Shown here piece by piece: positions 18,092 through 30,656 of a DNA stretch of 64,000 bases. Positions within the stretch are counted from its first letter, which is position 1; each line of letters begins with the position of its first letter. Origin of the DNA: Myxococcaceae bacterium (GTDB taxonomy: Bacteria > Myxococcota_A > Polyangia > Polyangiales > Ga0077539); contig SCUS01000166.1 in assembly GCA_004297725.1 (NCBI GenBank), forward strand, positions 186,001 to 250,000, in the 5' to 3' direction. Below the pieces are notes generated by a model. It was given only the letters and a program-made list of their open reading frames with translations. It did not search any database and was not told where the DNA came from. Made by a program: the position numbers and the translations under genes.

Positions 18092-19125
18092 AGGGTTCCC
18101 CCGAGGCGCAGGGTGGCGCTGCCGGCGGTGAGGCCGAGGTCGACCTGCAGCGGCGAGCGCTGCGCGTCCGTGGTCGATCGCCCGCTGAGCCAGAAGAGCA
18201 CCAGGCCCCCGAGGGCGATGGCCGAGCCGCTCACGATCAGCACGTTGGCGAGGTCGCGGTGAAACTCGCCGCGCGTGACCAGCGACTGGTCTCGCTCCTG
18301 CTGCGGCAGCGGTCGGAGCGTCTCGTACTCCGACCAGGCGATCGAGCCGAAGACCACCCCGGCGGCGACCGCGCTCACGCCTGCGGCGAGCGCCGTGACG
18401 CCGAGCACGCGCGTCGTCGCCCAGGGACGCGGCAGCTCGACGCGCCTCGGCGCCGGAGCGGAGGCGCCCGTCACCGCCACGCGCACGGGCGCCACGGCCG
18501 CGGCGGCGGGCTCCCGGGGAGGGGGCTGCTCGGTGCGCGGCGCGATCTCGACGACCTCGTCGCCGCCCGGCGTCAGGATGCGGATCTCCCGGGCCGGGGC
18601 GTACCCTGGCGCGTCGAACTCGACGATGACCTCGCCGGGGACGATGGGCAGCGGGAAGCCGATGGCGGTGACGGGCACCTCCGCCCCGGCCACCCGGATC
18701 GATGCGCCCGTCGGAAGGTCTGTGAGCCGCACGGTGAGGAGGGCGATGCCCACTCGTATCTCGTCGGCCTCGGCCCTCGCGCTCTCGCGGGTGGCCGCGT
18801 AGCGGGGCTCGGTGACCGAGCGGCGCTCGGCGTCGATGGCGGCGCGCTGTAGCGTCGCGAAGGCCTCCGGGAGGCGGCCGAGCCGGCGCAGCGCGCGCCC
18901 GAGGTACATCCGGGTGTTGGGGCTGTCGACGAGGTCGAGCGAGCGGCGGAAATCGTCAAGCGCCCCGGGGAAGTCCTTGGCGCGGAAGCGGTCACGTCCC
19001 GAGACGTAGAGGTCCTGCGCGCGGGTCTCCACGGAGAGCGTCGGCGCGTCCGCATGGGGCGTCTGGGCGACCGCGCTCAGCGGTGCCAGTGACGCTGCCA
19101 GCAGGATGGGACACAGCAGTCGCAT
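18088..19125 (-). CDS. TPR and PEGA-like envelope protein, second copy
   Basis: A 345-residue protein. The signal peptide ends AVAQ. The TPR region is about 30-115 (RDRFRAKDFPGALDDFRRSLDLVDS). A PEGA-like beta domain is about 120-190 (LTDLPTGASIRVAGAEVPV, APGYAPAREIRI). A Pro/Ala linker leads to two hydrophobic segments (about 238-258 and 290-312) flanking a polar loop. The domain order matches the protein at 14146-15591, with one PEGA unit instead of about three. It lies downstream of a Ser/Thr kinase gene, 60 bases apart, and overlaps the DUF4397-like lipoprotein gene, so the three probably form one transcript and one envelope-signalling unit. Confidence 0.82.
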   Translation of the reverse strand: MRLLCPILLAASLAPLSAVAQTPHADAPTLSVETRAQDLYVSGRDRFRAKDFPGALDDFRRSLDLVDSPNTRMYLGRALRRLGRLPEAFATLQRAAIDAERRSVTEPRYAATRESARAEADEIRVGIALLTVRLTDLPTGASIRVAGAEVPVTAIGFPLPIVPGEVIVEFDAPGYAPAREIRILTPGGDEVVEIAPRTEQPPPREPAAAAVAPVRVAVTGASAPAPRRVELPRPWATTRVLGVTALAAGVSAVAAGVVFGSIAWSEYETLRPLPQQERDQSLVTRGEFHRDLANVLIVSGSAIALGGLVLFWLSGRSTTDAQRSPLQVDLGLTAGSATLRLGGTL

Positions 19126-19185
19126 GGGTGGATCAAACCATCTATACGCTGAAGTACCCTTCAGGACACGTAAACTGGCCGTGAC

Positions 19186-20610
<1,425 letters not shown>

Positions 20611-20624
20611 GGCAGAACCGTCAG

Positions 20625-20653
20625 ACTGTATCGGCCCGGGCACCCCGCCGCAA
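20625..20653 (-). promoter_or_regulatory. Probable promoter of the minus-strand kinase operon
   Basis: Read on the minus strand: TTGCGG (20653-20648), 17 bases, TACAGT (20630-20625), 14 bases before the ATG at 20610. Moderate match to sigma-70 boxes with ideal spacing. Confidence 0.4.
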
Positions 20654-20719
20654 ATCGCTCTGTTCGACGCGACTCGCGACCGCCGGTGACATCGGGTAGG
20701 AAAGTCCTCCCCGTGACCG

Positions 20720-23700
20720 ATGCCTGACGATCGACCAGCGCCGAAGAAGGTCAGGTTCCGCCCGAGGTTCCGCTGGTTCTCGGCGCTCGCGCTCCTGGCG
20801 ATCGTCGCGGCGGTGCTCGTGGTGCGCAGCGACCGCTTCGCCCGACGCGTCGCCAGGGAAGTACACGACCAGGTACTCGCCGCCTCGGGGCTCGACCTCA
20901 CCTACGGGAGCGTCCGCTTCTCTCCCTCCGCCGTCGCCGTGCAGATCCGCGACATCCGCCTGCGCCGACCGCTGCCGGGGTGCGCCCCGCTGGTCACCCT
21001 GGAGTCGCTGGAGGTGATCCCCTCGCTCGGCGACCTGCTGCGCGGCAACGCCCGGCTCTCTCGCGTGGTCGTGGACGGAGGCTCCGTCGACCTCGATTTC
21101 CAGCGCCTCGCCGGAGGCGCGGCGGCGCTGCGCTGCGGCCCCGTCTCCCGCGCCAGCGGCGGCGGCGGCGGCGGCGAGGTGCCGCTGCGCGACGTGGCCA
21201 TGAGCGACGTGCGGGTGCGTCTGCGCCACCCCGACGTGGGGGACTTCACGCTCGGCTCGGTCGACCTCGACCTGCTGAACCTCGGGCGCGAGCGGTGGTC
21301 CGTCGGGCTGCTGGCGGTGGACTCGGTCGGGCGCTCGCCCTTCTTCGAGGGAGCCATCCCCAGGGTCGAGGCGAGGATCACCGCCGACCTGCGCACGGGC
21401 GTGATCTACGTGGCCTCGGCGCAGCTCCTCGCGGGCCGCACCGCGCTGAGGGTGCGCCAGGCCAGGCTCGATCCCGCGACGCGGCACCTCAGCGTCGACG
21501 CCCGGGTCGAGACGCACCTCGAGGACGTGCTCGTGGGCATCCCCGACGCGCCGAAGCTCGAGGGCGCGGTGACCGTCGACGTCGCGGGCGAGGTGGCCGA
21601 CCTCGCGGCCCCGCAGCGGAGCTTCCGGGCCAGCGTGGCGCTCACCGCCCTGGGCCTCGCGCTGCACGCCCCCGACCAGACCACCGGGGAGATGCTCCGG
21701 TACAACCTGGGCGACCGCATCTCCGCGCGGGTGAGCGCCGACCCTTCTCGGGTCGTGGTCACCGACCTGAGCGGCGGATACGCGGGCGCCACGCTGCGCT
21801 CCGACCGGATCTCCCTCGGGCTCACGGCCCCGATGCCCATCGAGGGGACGCTCTCCATCCGCGGCCTCGACTTCACGCAGCTCATGAGGGACGTCACGGT
21901 GACGCCGCGCACCAAGGTGCTCTGGACGCTCTCGGGCGACGCGCACCTGAGCGGCGGGCTCGCGCCCATGCACCTCGTGGCGGACTTCCCGGACATGGAG
22001 ACCCGGGAGTTCGCCATCCTCCGGGACTTCTTCATCGTGCTGCCGCAGCGGCCGGTGGTGCGCGTGCCGAGGGCGCACATCAGCCTGCGCATGGAGGTCG
22101 ACGACGTCTCGGTCTCCTGGAACGACTGCGTGGTCGCCTTCGGCCAGTCGCGGGCCTCGGTGCGCCGCATCCGGGTGCGCACCGCGCACGACACCGACGA
22201 CTCGGACGGCCACGACACGGACATCAAGATCGAGGGCCTCGAGGTGCAGCGGCTCCACCTCGCCGACCTCGGGAGCATCGCGGACATCCCCATCTCGGGC
22301 GAAGGCTCGGCGAGCGTGGCGCTCAGCAGCGACTTCGAGCACCCGAGGGTGCACGGCGTCGCGCGCATCCAGGGATTCACCTTCAACACCTTCCCCTTCG
22401 GCGACCTCGCGACCGCGCCCGGCACCGAGTGGGTGCTCCTCGACGACCGCGTCGACGCCGCGCGCATGGAGGGCACGCACCGGCGCTCGCGGTACACCAT
22501 CCACGACGCCTACCTCGACTTCCGCCAGTACTCGCTGCGCGCGGGCGCCCGGATGCACTCCGACCCGATGGAGCTCGGGGATTTCTACAACATGTTCCAT
22601 TTCGAGGGCGACCCGACCTTCACGCCCTACGACGGGCACGGGGTGGTCGACGCCGACGTCCACTACGTGCTCGGCCGCCCGGGCGACGACCGCGACGGGG
22701 TGATGACCGCGGACGTGTCGATCCAGCGGGCGCAGGCCTCGGCCTTCGGGGAGAGCGTCAACGACGTCGACGCGAGGCTCTCCTACGTGTGGCTGCGGCG
22801 TCGCGACGGCGTCGCCGGCGCCCGGGTGAACCTCGACCACTTCACCGGCACCAAGGGCGGCGCTCCCCTCCGGGCGAGCGGCGCGATGGACCTCGGCGCC
22901 CGCATGCACTTCGTCGCCGAGGCGCGCGACGTGCCCGTCTCCTCCTTCGACCTCGTGCGAGAGAGCCACGTCGCGGCGAGCGGCCGCGTCTCGGCGCTGG
23001 TCACCGTGGAGGGCACGCCCGACGCGCCGCGCTACATCGGCGACGCTCGCTTCCGCGACCTCGTGGTCTACGACCGCCCCATCGGCGACCTCGTGGCGCA
23101 CCTCTCGCAGCTCCCCGAGGGACCCATCCCCACGCGGCCCGACGAGCGCCCGCCCATCGGTCGCATCGACCTCTCCTTCGGGGCGCTCTCCGACCAGCTC
23201 CGCCTCGACCTCACCCTGCGCGTGCCCTGGGAGCCGGTGCGCTGGCGCGACGCCCTCGGCGTGACCCACCCGAGCTGGGAGCGCTCCTGGGGGCACTCGT
23301 CGGTGCACACCCACGTCGCCACCCGGGGGCCGATCGACCTGCTCCCGTGGCTGCCGGCGTCGATGCTCGCTCGCCTCGGCGCCGACGCGCGCGTGACCGC
23401 GGGCTTCGACCTCGCCGTGGACGACGGGCGCCTCGACCAGATGGCCCTCTCCACCGGCCGCGCCACCCTCTCGGCGCTCGACGTGCAGGTGCAGGGGCTC
23501 CCGGTGGCCCTCGGCCCCGGGGCGACGCTGGCGGTGTGCTTTCGCGAGGGCGCGGTGTGGGTGACCCCGCCGGACTCGACGAGCTGCGACGCCCACGCGA
23601 GCGGGGCCGCGCCGTCCGCCACGGCGCCGGGCTTCGACCTCGCTCGCCCGCTCCTGGTCGGGCCCGACGGGACGCGGCTCTGGGTCGCCGGCTCGGCCAA

Positions 23701-25090
23701 CGTCACGCCCGCCTTCGGCATCGCGAGCTTCGACGTCCGCGCCCGCGGCGACGCGGACCTCTCCCGGGTCGCCGCCCGCGTGCCGCAGCTCACCTTCGGG
23801 CGGGGCGTCGGGGTCATGAACCTCCGCGCCCGCGGCACCCCGGAGCGCCCGTCGGTGTCCGGGAGCGTCGAGCTTCACGACGCCAGCCTCGGGGTGTCGG
23901 GCCTCGCGTCGCCCCTCCGGGAGATCGAGCTCGACCTGCGCGTCGAGGGGACCGAGGCGATCCTGCGGAGGGCGAGCGCTCGCTACGGCCAGGGGCAGAT
24001 CGCCTTCACCCGCCCGGACTCGCCCGCGATGGTGCGCTTCGACGGGACGCGCCTCGATCGCCTCGATGTTCCCATCATCGTGCGCGACCTCTCGCTCGAA
24101 CCCGGCGAGGGCATCGAGCTCGCGGCGGACGTCGACGCCCGGCTGCGCTGGCAGGGCGGCGAGGAGCTCCCGCTGCTCCAGGGGGTCGTCGACCTCACCC
24201 GGGCCCGCTACACCCGGCCCATCCCCCTCTCCGCGGACGTCGCGGGGAGGCTGCAGGGGCGCCCCGCGGCGGCGCCGGCTGCCTACGACCCGGCGAGGGA
24301 TTTCGTGCGGCTCGACGTGCAGTTTCGTACGCCGACCCCGATGCGCATCGCCAACAACCTCGCGGACGCCGAGCTGCGGCTCGACGAGACCCGGCCCTTC
24401 CGCGTGGTGGGGACCCTCCAGCGCCCCGGCATCGTCGGGAGCATGCACATCACCCGCGGGGTGCTGCGGGTCTACGAGAACGAGTTCGAGGTGCGCCGCG
24501 GTGTGGTCGACTTCGACAGCCCCGACCGGGTCGCCGCGCGCTTCGACATCTCCGCGCAGACCGAGGTGCGCCGCACCGGAGACAGCGCCCGCAGCCAGTG
24601 GCGCGTCGGGCTCCACGCCCACGGCACCCCGGAGCAGTTCTCCGTCGACCTCTCCGCCGAGCCCGCGCTCTCCCGCGAGGACATCGTGCTGATGCTCCTC
24701 TTCCGCCTCACGCGCGTGGAGCTCGAGCGCATCGGCGCCTTCAACGCCGCGCAGACCCTCGCGGTGGAGGCGCTCTCCCGGGGCCTCGGGCTCGACCGGC
24801 TCCTCGGGCGGGTGCTCCCGGTCTTCGACGACGTGCGCATCGGCAGCGCGTACAACCCGCGCACCAACCGCACCGAGCCGCAGGTGTTCCTCGGGCGGCA
24901 GGTCTTCGACTGGCTGCGCCTGGGCGGATCGACCACCGCCAGCGAGAACCCCATCGCGCGCTTCACCGCCGACATGCGCCTGCGCGGCGGCCTCGGGATC
25001 CAGGCCCTGGTCGAGAGCGCCAACAACCAGCTCGGCACCGTCAACGCCAACGCGGGCGCCGACCTCCGCTGGCGGATGGAGTTCCAGTGA
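20720..25090 (+). CDS. tamB: TamB / AsmA-like inner-membrane anchored translocation and assembly protein
   Basis: A 1456-residue protein. An N-terminal basic stretch and a single TM (about 20-37; LALLAIVAAVLVV) anchor it in the inner membrane. The rest is a long run of beta-strand repeats, as in TamB/AsmA-like proteins that span the periplasm as a hydrophobic groove for lipid or outer-membrane-protein delivery. The C-terminal 330 or so residues show the TamB (DUF490) pattern, including RGVLRVYENEFEVRRGVVDF and the closing beta-strands ending in RWRMEFQ. Length is typical (E. coli TamB 1259). It is directly coupled by a GTGA overlap to the POTRA-barrel gene downstream, the classical TamA/TamB partnership in reverse order. 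ATG 20720 is the only reasonable start. Confidence 0.9.
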   Translation: MPDDRPAPKKVRFRPRFRWFSALALLAIVAAVLVVRSDRFARRVAREVHDQVLAASGLDLTYGSVRFSPSAVAVQIRDIRLRRPLPGCAPLVTLESLEVIPSLGDLLRGNARLSRVVVDGGSVDLDFQRLAGGAAALRCGPVSRASGGGGGGEVPLRDVAMSDVRVRLRHPDVGDFTLGSVDLDLLNLGRERWSVGLLAVDSVGRSPFFEGAIPRVEARITADLRTGVIYVASAQLLAGRTALRVRQARLDPATRHLSVDARVETHLEDVLVGIPDAPKLEGAVTVDVAGEVADLAAPQRSFRASVALTALGLALHAPDQTTGEMLRYNLGDRISARVSADPSRVVVTDLSGGYAGATLRSDRISLGLTAPMPIEGTLSIRGLDFTQLMRDVTVTPRTKVLWTLSGDAHLSGGLAPMHLVADFPDMETREFAILRDFFIVLPQRPVVRVPRAHISLRMEVDDVSVSWNDCVVAFGQSRASVRRIRVRTAHDTDDSDGHDTDIKIEGLEVQRLHLADLGSIADIPISGEGSASVALSSDFEHPRVHGVARIQGFTFNTFPFGDLATAPGTEWVLLDDRVDAARMEGTHRRSRYTIHDAYLDFRQYSLRAGARMHSDPMELGDFYNMFHFEGDPTFTPYDGHGVVDADVHYVLGRPGDDRDGVMTADVSIQRAQASAFGESVNDVDARLSYVWLRRRDGVAGARVNLDHFTGTKGGAPLRASGAMDLGARMHFVAEARDVPVSSFDLVRESHVAASGRVSALVTVEGTPDAPRYIGDARFRDLVVYDRPIGDLVAHLSQLPEGPIPTRPDERPPIGRIDLSFGALSDQLRLDLTLRVPWEPVRWRDALGVTHPSWERSWGHSSVHTHVATRGPIDLLPWLPASMLARLGADARVTAGFDLAVDDGRLDQMALSTGRATLSALDVQVQGLPVALGPGATLAVCFREGAVWVTPPDSTSCDAHASGAAPSATAPGFDLARPLLVGPDGTRLWVAGSANVTPAFGIASFDVRARGDADLSRVAARVPQLTFGRGVGVMNLRARGTPERPSVSGSVELHDASLGVSGLASPLREIELDLRVEGTEAILRRASARYGQGQIAFTRPDSPAMVRFDGTRLDRLDVPIIVRDLSLEPGEGIELAADVDARLRWQGGEELPLLQGVVDLTRARYTRPIPLSADVAGRLQGRPAAAPAAYDPARDFVRLDVQFRTPTPMRIANNLADAELRLDETRPFRVVGTLQRPGIVGSMHITRGVLRVYENEFEVRRGVVDFDSPDRVAARFDISAQTEVRRTGDSARSQWRVGLHAHGTPEQFSVDLSAEPALSREDIVLMLLFRLTRVELERIGAFNAAQTLAVEALSRGLGLDRLLGRVLPVFDDVRIGSAYNPRTNRTEPQVFLGRQVFDWLRLGGSTTASENPIARFTADMRLRGGLGIQALVESANNQLGTVNANAGADLRWRMEFQ

Positions 25091-28000
25091 GGGGGCTCCG
25101 GGCTCGACTGATGCTGTGCGCGGCGCTCGTGGGCGCGCCCGCCGCGGCGCAGACCGTGGCCGAGGAGGAGGCCGCCCCGCAGGCTCCCTCCGCGGCTCCG
25201 ATTCCCGACGCGGAAGCGCTGTCGGGGCCCATCGTGTCGGTGCTCGTGGAGCCCGCGCTGCCCGGGGAGAACCCGTGGGTGCGCACGGGGCTCGCGCCCG
25301 GGGCGGTGTTCAGCGCGTCGCGCGCCCGGGAGGCGCTGCGCATCGCCCTCGCCAGCGGAACCTTCGCGGAGGCCCGGGTGAGCGTGCGGGAGGCGCCCGG
25401 CGGGGTCGAGCTCATCGTGCGCGGCGAGCGGCGCTACCGGCTGCAGTCGTACTCGATCCGCGGGGTGGGGGCGCGCCCGCTGGAGGACGTCGACGAGGAG
25501 CTCGGGCTGCGCGCCGGTGCGGCGGTGACCCCGTCGAGGGTGCAGGCCGCGCTGCTGCGGGTGGAGGCGGGCTACCGCGACGCGGGCTTCCCCTCGCCGA
25601 GGGTGACGAGCCGCTGGCGCGAGACCGACGACCCGAGCGCGCGGGTGCTGGTGGTGGAGGTCGAGGAGGGCGCCCCGCATCGGGTGGCCGAGCTGCGCTG
25701 GCCGGGCGCTCCCGCCGACGTGCTCGAGGCGCTGCGCGAGGCCTTCGACCTGCCCACGGGGTCCATCGCCGCGCCGTCTCGGCTACGCGCCGGGCTCCGC
25801 GCGGCGCGACGGGCGCTGAGGGCCGCGGGCTACCTCGCGGGCTCCCTCGCGACGCCGACGGTGCGACCCGACGGGGCGAGGGTGGTGGTCGAGGTCGCGG
25901 TCGAGCCGGGAGCGCGCTACCGGCTGGCCTGGCAGGGCGTGAGGGTGCTCCCGGTGGAGGCCCTCCACGAGGCGCTCGACCTCGAGGAGGAGGGCCTCGA
26001 GGGCGCCGGCATCGACGCCATCGTCGCGCGGGTGCGCACCTTCTACGTGAGCCGCGGATACGCGGAGGCCGAGGTCACGGCGGCGGTGGTGGACGAGGGC
26101 CCCGGCGCGAAGGTGCTGCGGGTGACGGTGCGCGAGGGCGTCCCGGCGCTGCTGGGCGCGCTGCGCTTCGACGGGGCGAGGGCGCTCCCGGCGGACGCGC
26201 TGCGGGAGACCTTCCTGGCCGCGGTGGCGGAGGCCGTCCCCACGGAGCCGCGGCCCATCGCGGGCCCTCGCGAGGCGGGCAGGGCCTACGTCGAGGCCCT
26301 GGTCGACGGCGCGGCGCGAGAGCGCGTGGTGCAGCGGCTGCGCGACCTCGGGTACCTCGACGCGACGGTGTCGGTGCCGACGCGGGTGTGGCGTCGCAGC
26401 GCGCAGCGGGGGCCCGTGGGCTACCGCCACCCGGACGTGGTCGACCTCACCTTCGCGGTCACCGAGGGGCCGCGCACCTACCTGGAGGAGCTGCGGCTGG
26501 AGGGCAACGCGGAGCGCGCCACCGCCGACCTCGCGGAGGCGCTCGGGCTGCGCGTGGGCATTCCCCTGTCGCACCTCGCGATCGAGGAGGCGCGCATCCG
26601 GCTGACCGCGTGGTACCGCGAGGAGGGCTACGCCTTCGTGCGCGCGGAGCCCTCCATCGAGCGCTCGCCGGACCACACCCGGGCGCGGCTGCGGGTGGTC
26701 GTGCACGAGGGGCCGAGGGTGCGCCTCGGGGCGGTGGTGATCGAGGGCAACCGCCGCACGCCGGAGCACGTGATCCGCCCGCGGATGACGCTGGGCGAGG
26801 GCGACTGGTACCGCGCCTCGGAGGTGCAGGCGACGCAGCAGCGCCTCGGCGAGCTCGGGATCTTCGGCGGCGTCAACGTCGGCCTGGAGGACCCCGACCT
26901 GGAGGCGCCGGTGAAGGTGCTGCGGGTGCAGCTCGTGGAGCGCCGACCGCAGTCGCTGGAGCTGCGCGGCGGCTACTCCCTGGGCGAGGGCGTGCGCTTC
27001 GGCTTCGAGTACACGCACCTCAACGTCCTCAGCCGCGCGGTGTCGCTCACGTTCCAGGCTCGCGCGGGCTACCTGCTGCAGATCCCCAACGTGACGCCGA
27101 CCTTCCCCCCGGAGATCAACCCCAGCTTCTCCGACCTGCTCAACTGGCGCGTCGCGGCCTCGCTGGGCTTCCCCTTCGTGCCGCTGCTCGGCCCCTCCTG
27201 GGGCGCCACGCTCGACCTCTCGACGGTGCGCCAGCTCCAGCCGCCCTTCTATGCGCTCGGCACGCAGAGCGTCGGCGCCTCGCTGCTCTTCTCCGCGCTG
27301 CGGCACTTCACGATCACCTTCACGGGCGAGTTTCAGTACGTGGTCACGCAGCCCTTCGGGGCGGAGACCATCGAGGCGCTGGTGCGCGACTACCCGATGC
27401 GCTGCATCGCCAACAACAACACCCCGGAGGCCTGCACGGCCTTTCAGCAGGTGCTGATCCAGCAGTTGCTGCGCTACTCCGACGGCGAGTCGGTGCTGGG
27501 GGCGATCCGGGTGGGTCTCCAGTACGACCGCCGCAACAGCGCGCTCTCTCCCACGCGCGGCTTCGTGGCGTCGGTGACCGGCGAGACGCTCCAGGTGCTC
27601 TCGGCGTCGAACCCCAACCTCTCGCCCTTCACCTTCCACCTGACGGCGCGCGTGACGGGCTACGTGCCCATCCCCATCGGTCGCATGGTGCTGCTGCTGA
27701 GCGGCCGCGTGGGGCGCAACTTCGGCGGCGACGGCGCGCAGAGCACGCACCCGTCGCGGCGCTTCTGGATGGGCGGCGCCGACGCGATGCGCGGCTGGCA
27801 GCAGAACCAGCTCATCCCGCAGGACCTCATCGACGCGGCGCTCACGGACCCGTCGTCGTCGAACCCCCTGGTGCGCGGCTCGTCGGGCGGCGAGTTCTTC
27901 ATGGTGGCCGTCGCCGACCTTCGCATCCCGACGCCGCTCTGCACGCCCTTCGGGTGCGTCCAGCTCGGCGCCTTCGTGGACGTGGGCAACCTCTGGGCGC

Positions 28001-28173
28001 GCCCTCCGGCGCTCGACCAGCTCTACCGATTGCGCGTCTCGCCGGGCTTCGGGGTGCGGCTCGACTCGCCCTTCGGGCTCATCTCCATCGACTTCGGCTT
28101 CAACCCGTGGCGCGTCGTCGAGGTGGGCGAGCGCAGCTGGAACTTCCAGTTCTCCCTGGGCTCGGTGACCTGA
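25087..28173 (+). CDS. BamA/TamA superfamily outer-membrane protein with about seven POTRA domains
   Basis: A 1028-residue outer-membrane protein starting at GTG 25087, which overlaps the tamB stop; ATG 25111 is an alternative. The signal peptide ends PAAAQ. About seven successive POTRA-like units follow (roughly 46-113, 114-192, 193-272, 273-350, 351-455, 456-540, 541-625), each ending in a VEVEEG, VTVREG, VTEGPR or VHEGPR-type boundary. The C-terminal 400 residues form the 16-strand barrel (bacterial surface antigen domain), with the motif RRFWMGGADAMRGW matching the conserved (V/I)RG(F/Y) lid-lock element, and a final strand ending FQFSLGSVT. TamA has three POTRAs and BamA five, so this one is expanded. 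Coupling to tamB suggests a TamA-like role. Confidence 0.88.
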   Translation: MRGLRARLMLCAALVGAPAAAQTVAEEEAAPQAPSAAPIPDAEALSGPIVSVLVEPALPGENPWVRTGLAPGAVFSASRAREALRIALASGTFAEARVSVREAPGGVELIVRGERRYRLQSYSIRGVGARPLEDVDEELGLRAGAAVTPSRVQAALLRVEAGYRDAGFPSPRVTSRWRETDDPSARVLVVEVEEGAPHRVAELRWPGAPADVLEALREAFDLPTGSIAAPSRLRAGLRAARRALRAAGYLAGSLATPTVRPDGARVVVEVAVEPGARYRLAWQGVRVLPVEALHEALDLEEEGLEGAGIDAIVARVRTFYVSRGYAEAEVTAAVVDEGPGAKVLRVTVREGVPALLGALRFDGARALPADALRETFLAAVAEAVPTEPRPIAGPREAGRAYVEALVDGAARERVVQRLRDLGYLDATVSVPTRVWRRSAQRGPVGYRHPDVVDLTFAVTEGPRTYLEELRLEGNAERATADLAEALGLRVGIPLSHLAIEEARIRLTAWYREEGYAFVRAEPSIERSPDHTRARLRVVVHEGPRVRLGAVVIEGNRRTPEHVIRPRMTLGEGDWYRASEVQATQQRLGELGIFGGVNVGLEDPDLEAPVKVLRVQLVERRPQSLELRGGYSLGEGVRFGFEYTHLNVLSRAVSLTFQARAGYLLQIPNVTPTFPPEINPSFSDLLNWRVAASLGFPFVPLLGPSWGATLDLSTVRQLQPPFYALGTQSVGASLLFSALRHFTITFTGEFQYVVTQPFGAETIEALVRDYPMRCIANNNTPEACTAFQQVLIQQLLRYSDGESVLGAIRVGLQYDRRNSALSPTRGFVASVTGETLQVLSASNPNLSPFTFHLTARVTGYVPIPIGRMVLLLSGRVGRNFGGDGAQSTHPSRRFWMGGADAMRGWQQNQLIPQDLIDAALTDPSSSNPLVRGSSGGEFFMVAVADLRIPTPLCTPFGCVQLGAFVDVGNLWARPPALDQLYRLRVSPGFGVRLDSPFGLISIDFGFNPWRVVEVGERSWNFQFSLGSVT

Positions 28174-28231
28174 GGGCTCCCGCTGCTGGAGAGCCTTGAC
28201 GCTCGCTCGGCACCTCGCGCACCGTCGCGCG

Positions 28232-28945
28232 ATGGCCCGCACCAAGCCTTCCGCCCCGAAGAAGCCCGCTGCCCCGAAGACCCCGGCGCCCGACCTGCAG
28301 AGGCGCCCCGCCGAGGTGGAGCCGGAGGTCGCCGCGGCCGCGAAGGCGGCGCTCGAGGCGGCGCGAGGGGCCTTCCGCGACGCGTCGCGAGGCATGTACG
28401 AGCTGGGCCAGGCGCTCGCGCTGCTGCAGCGGCCCGGGATGAGCGAGGCGGCCGGGCACGCGGGCTTCGAGGCGCTGTGCGCCGCGGAGTTCGAGCTTCA
28501 CCCGCAGACCGTCGACCGGCTGCTGCGCGCGGTCGGCCACGTCTCCGGCGAGCTCTTCTCGGCGCTCGGCCCGAGGCGGGTCAACGCGCTCCTCGACCTG
28601 GCGACGGTGACCGAGGTCGACGACACGGCGGCGATCCTCACGGGCGAGGTGGTGCGGCTCTGGAAGGGCGGGCCGAGGGTCGACCTCGCGAAGGTGCCGA
28701 CTGAGAAGATCATCGAGCACACGAAGGCGGTGCGGGCGAGGGCGCTGGCGCTGGGGGAGCGGACCCCGGAGCCGCGCACGGCCACCGCGGAGGATCGGGA
28801 GGCGGCGGAGGCGGCGACGAAGCGGCTTCACCACATGGGCATCGCCGCGACGGTCACCGTGCGGGCGACGGAGCCCGGGTCGCCGCCGGAGTTCGACATC
28901 GTCGGGCTCGATCGGTCCGAGCTGGAGCGGGTCACCAGGGCCTGA
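28232..28945 (+). CDS. Helical protein of unknown function with Lys/Pro/Ala-rich N-terminus
   Basis: A 237-residue protein. The first 25 residues (MARTKPSAPKKPAAPKTPAP) are a basic, disordered, histone-H1-like tail. The rest is predicted helical: EAARGAFRDASRGMYELGQAL, then a possible helix-turn-helix-like part (FELHPQTVDRLLRAVGHVS) and a short charged C-terminal domain ending in IVGLDRSELERVTRA. The basic tail and the helical core suggest nucleic-acid binding, but that is inference. No family recognised. It starts 58 bases after the POTRA-barrel gene and converges with guaB, 12 bases between the stops. Confidence 0.6.
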   Translation: MARTKPSAPKKPAAPKTPAPDLQRRPAEVEPEVAAAAKAALEAARGAFRDASRGMYELGQALALLQRPGMSEAAGHAGFEALCAAEFELHPQTVDRLLRAVGHVSGELFSALGPRRVNALLDLATVTEVDDTAAILTGEVVRLWKGGPRVDLAKVPTEKIIEHTKAVRARALALGERTPEPRTATAEDREAAEAATKRLHHMGIAATVTVRATEPGSPPEFDIVGLDRSELERVTRA

Positions 28946-28957
28946 CGACGCGCGGCC

Positions 28958-30427
<1,470 letters not shown>

Positions 30428-30455
30428 GAATTCTCCTTCGGGTCCTCGGGCCTTA

Positions 30456-30471
30456 CCCCCTTCGGAGGGGG
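30456..30471 (-). promoter_or_regulatory. Leader hairpin of guaB
   Basis: A 6-bp stem (CCCCCT with AGGGGG) and a 4-base loop lies 28 bases upstream of the guaB start in the minus-strand leader. The 228-base gap between guaB and the next gene also has an AT-richer part (30558-30610) where plus-strand TTGGAA (30558), 17 bases, TAGTAG (30581) is a weak promoter candidate for the lipoprotein at 30657. Confidence 0.3.
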
Positions 30472-30656
30472 GCATCAGGTAGCGCACCCGGCCGGGCGGT
30501 GCGAGGCAGGGCATGCACTCCGCGGCTCATCGTCCATGACGAGCCGCAGCTGAGCCGTTGGAAAAGTTACGCCGTCCTGATAGTAGGCCGTGAGTTTCGT
30601 GCGATAGTTCGCGCGGTCGCTCATCCCACCACTCCCGCCCTCAGGGTGCCGACACC

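Noticed and set aside
20621..24622. 1333-codon open frame on the minus strand
   Set aside because: Antisense shadow of tamB, caused by high GC3; composition is His/Gly/Arg-rich without any domain.
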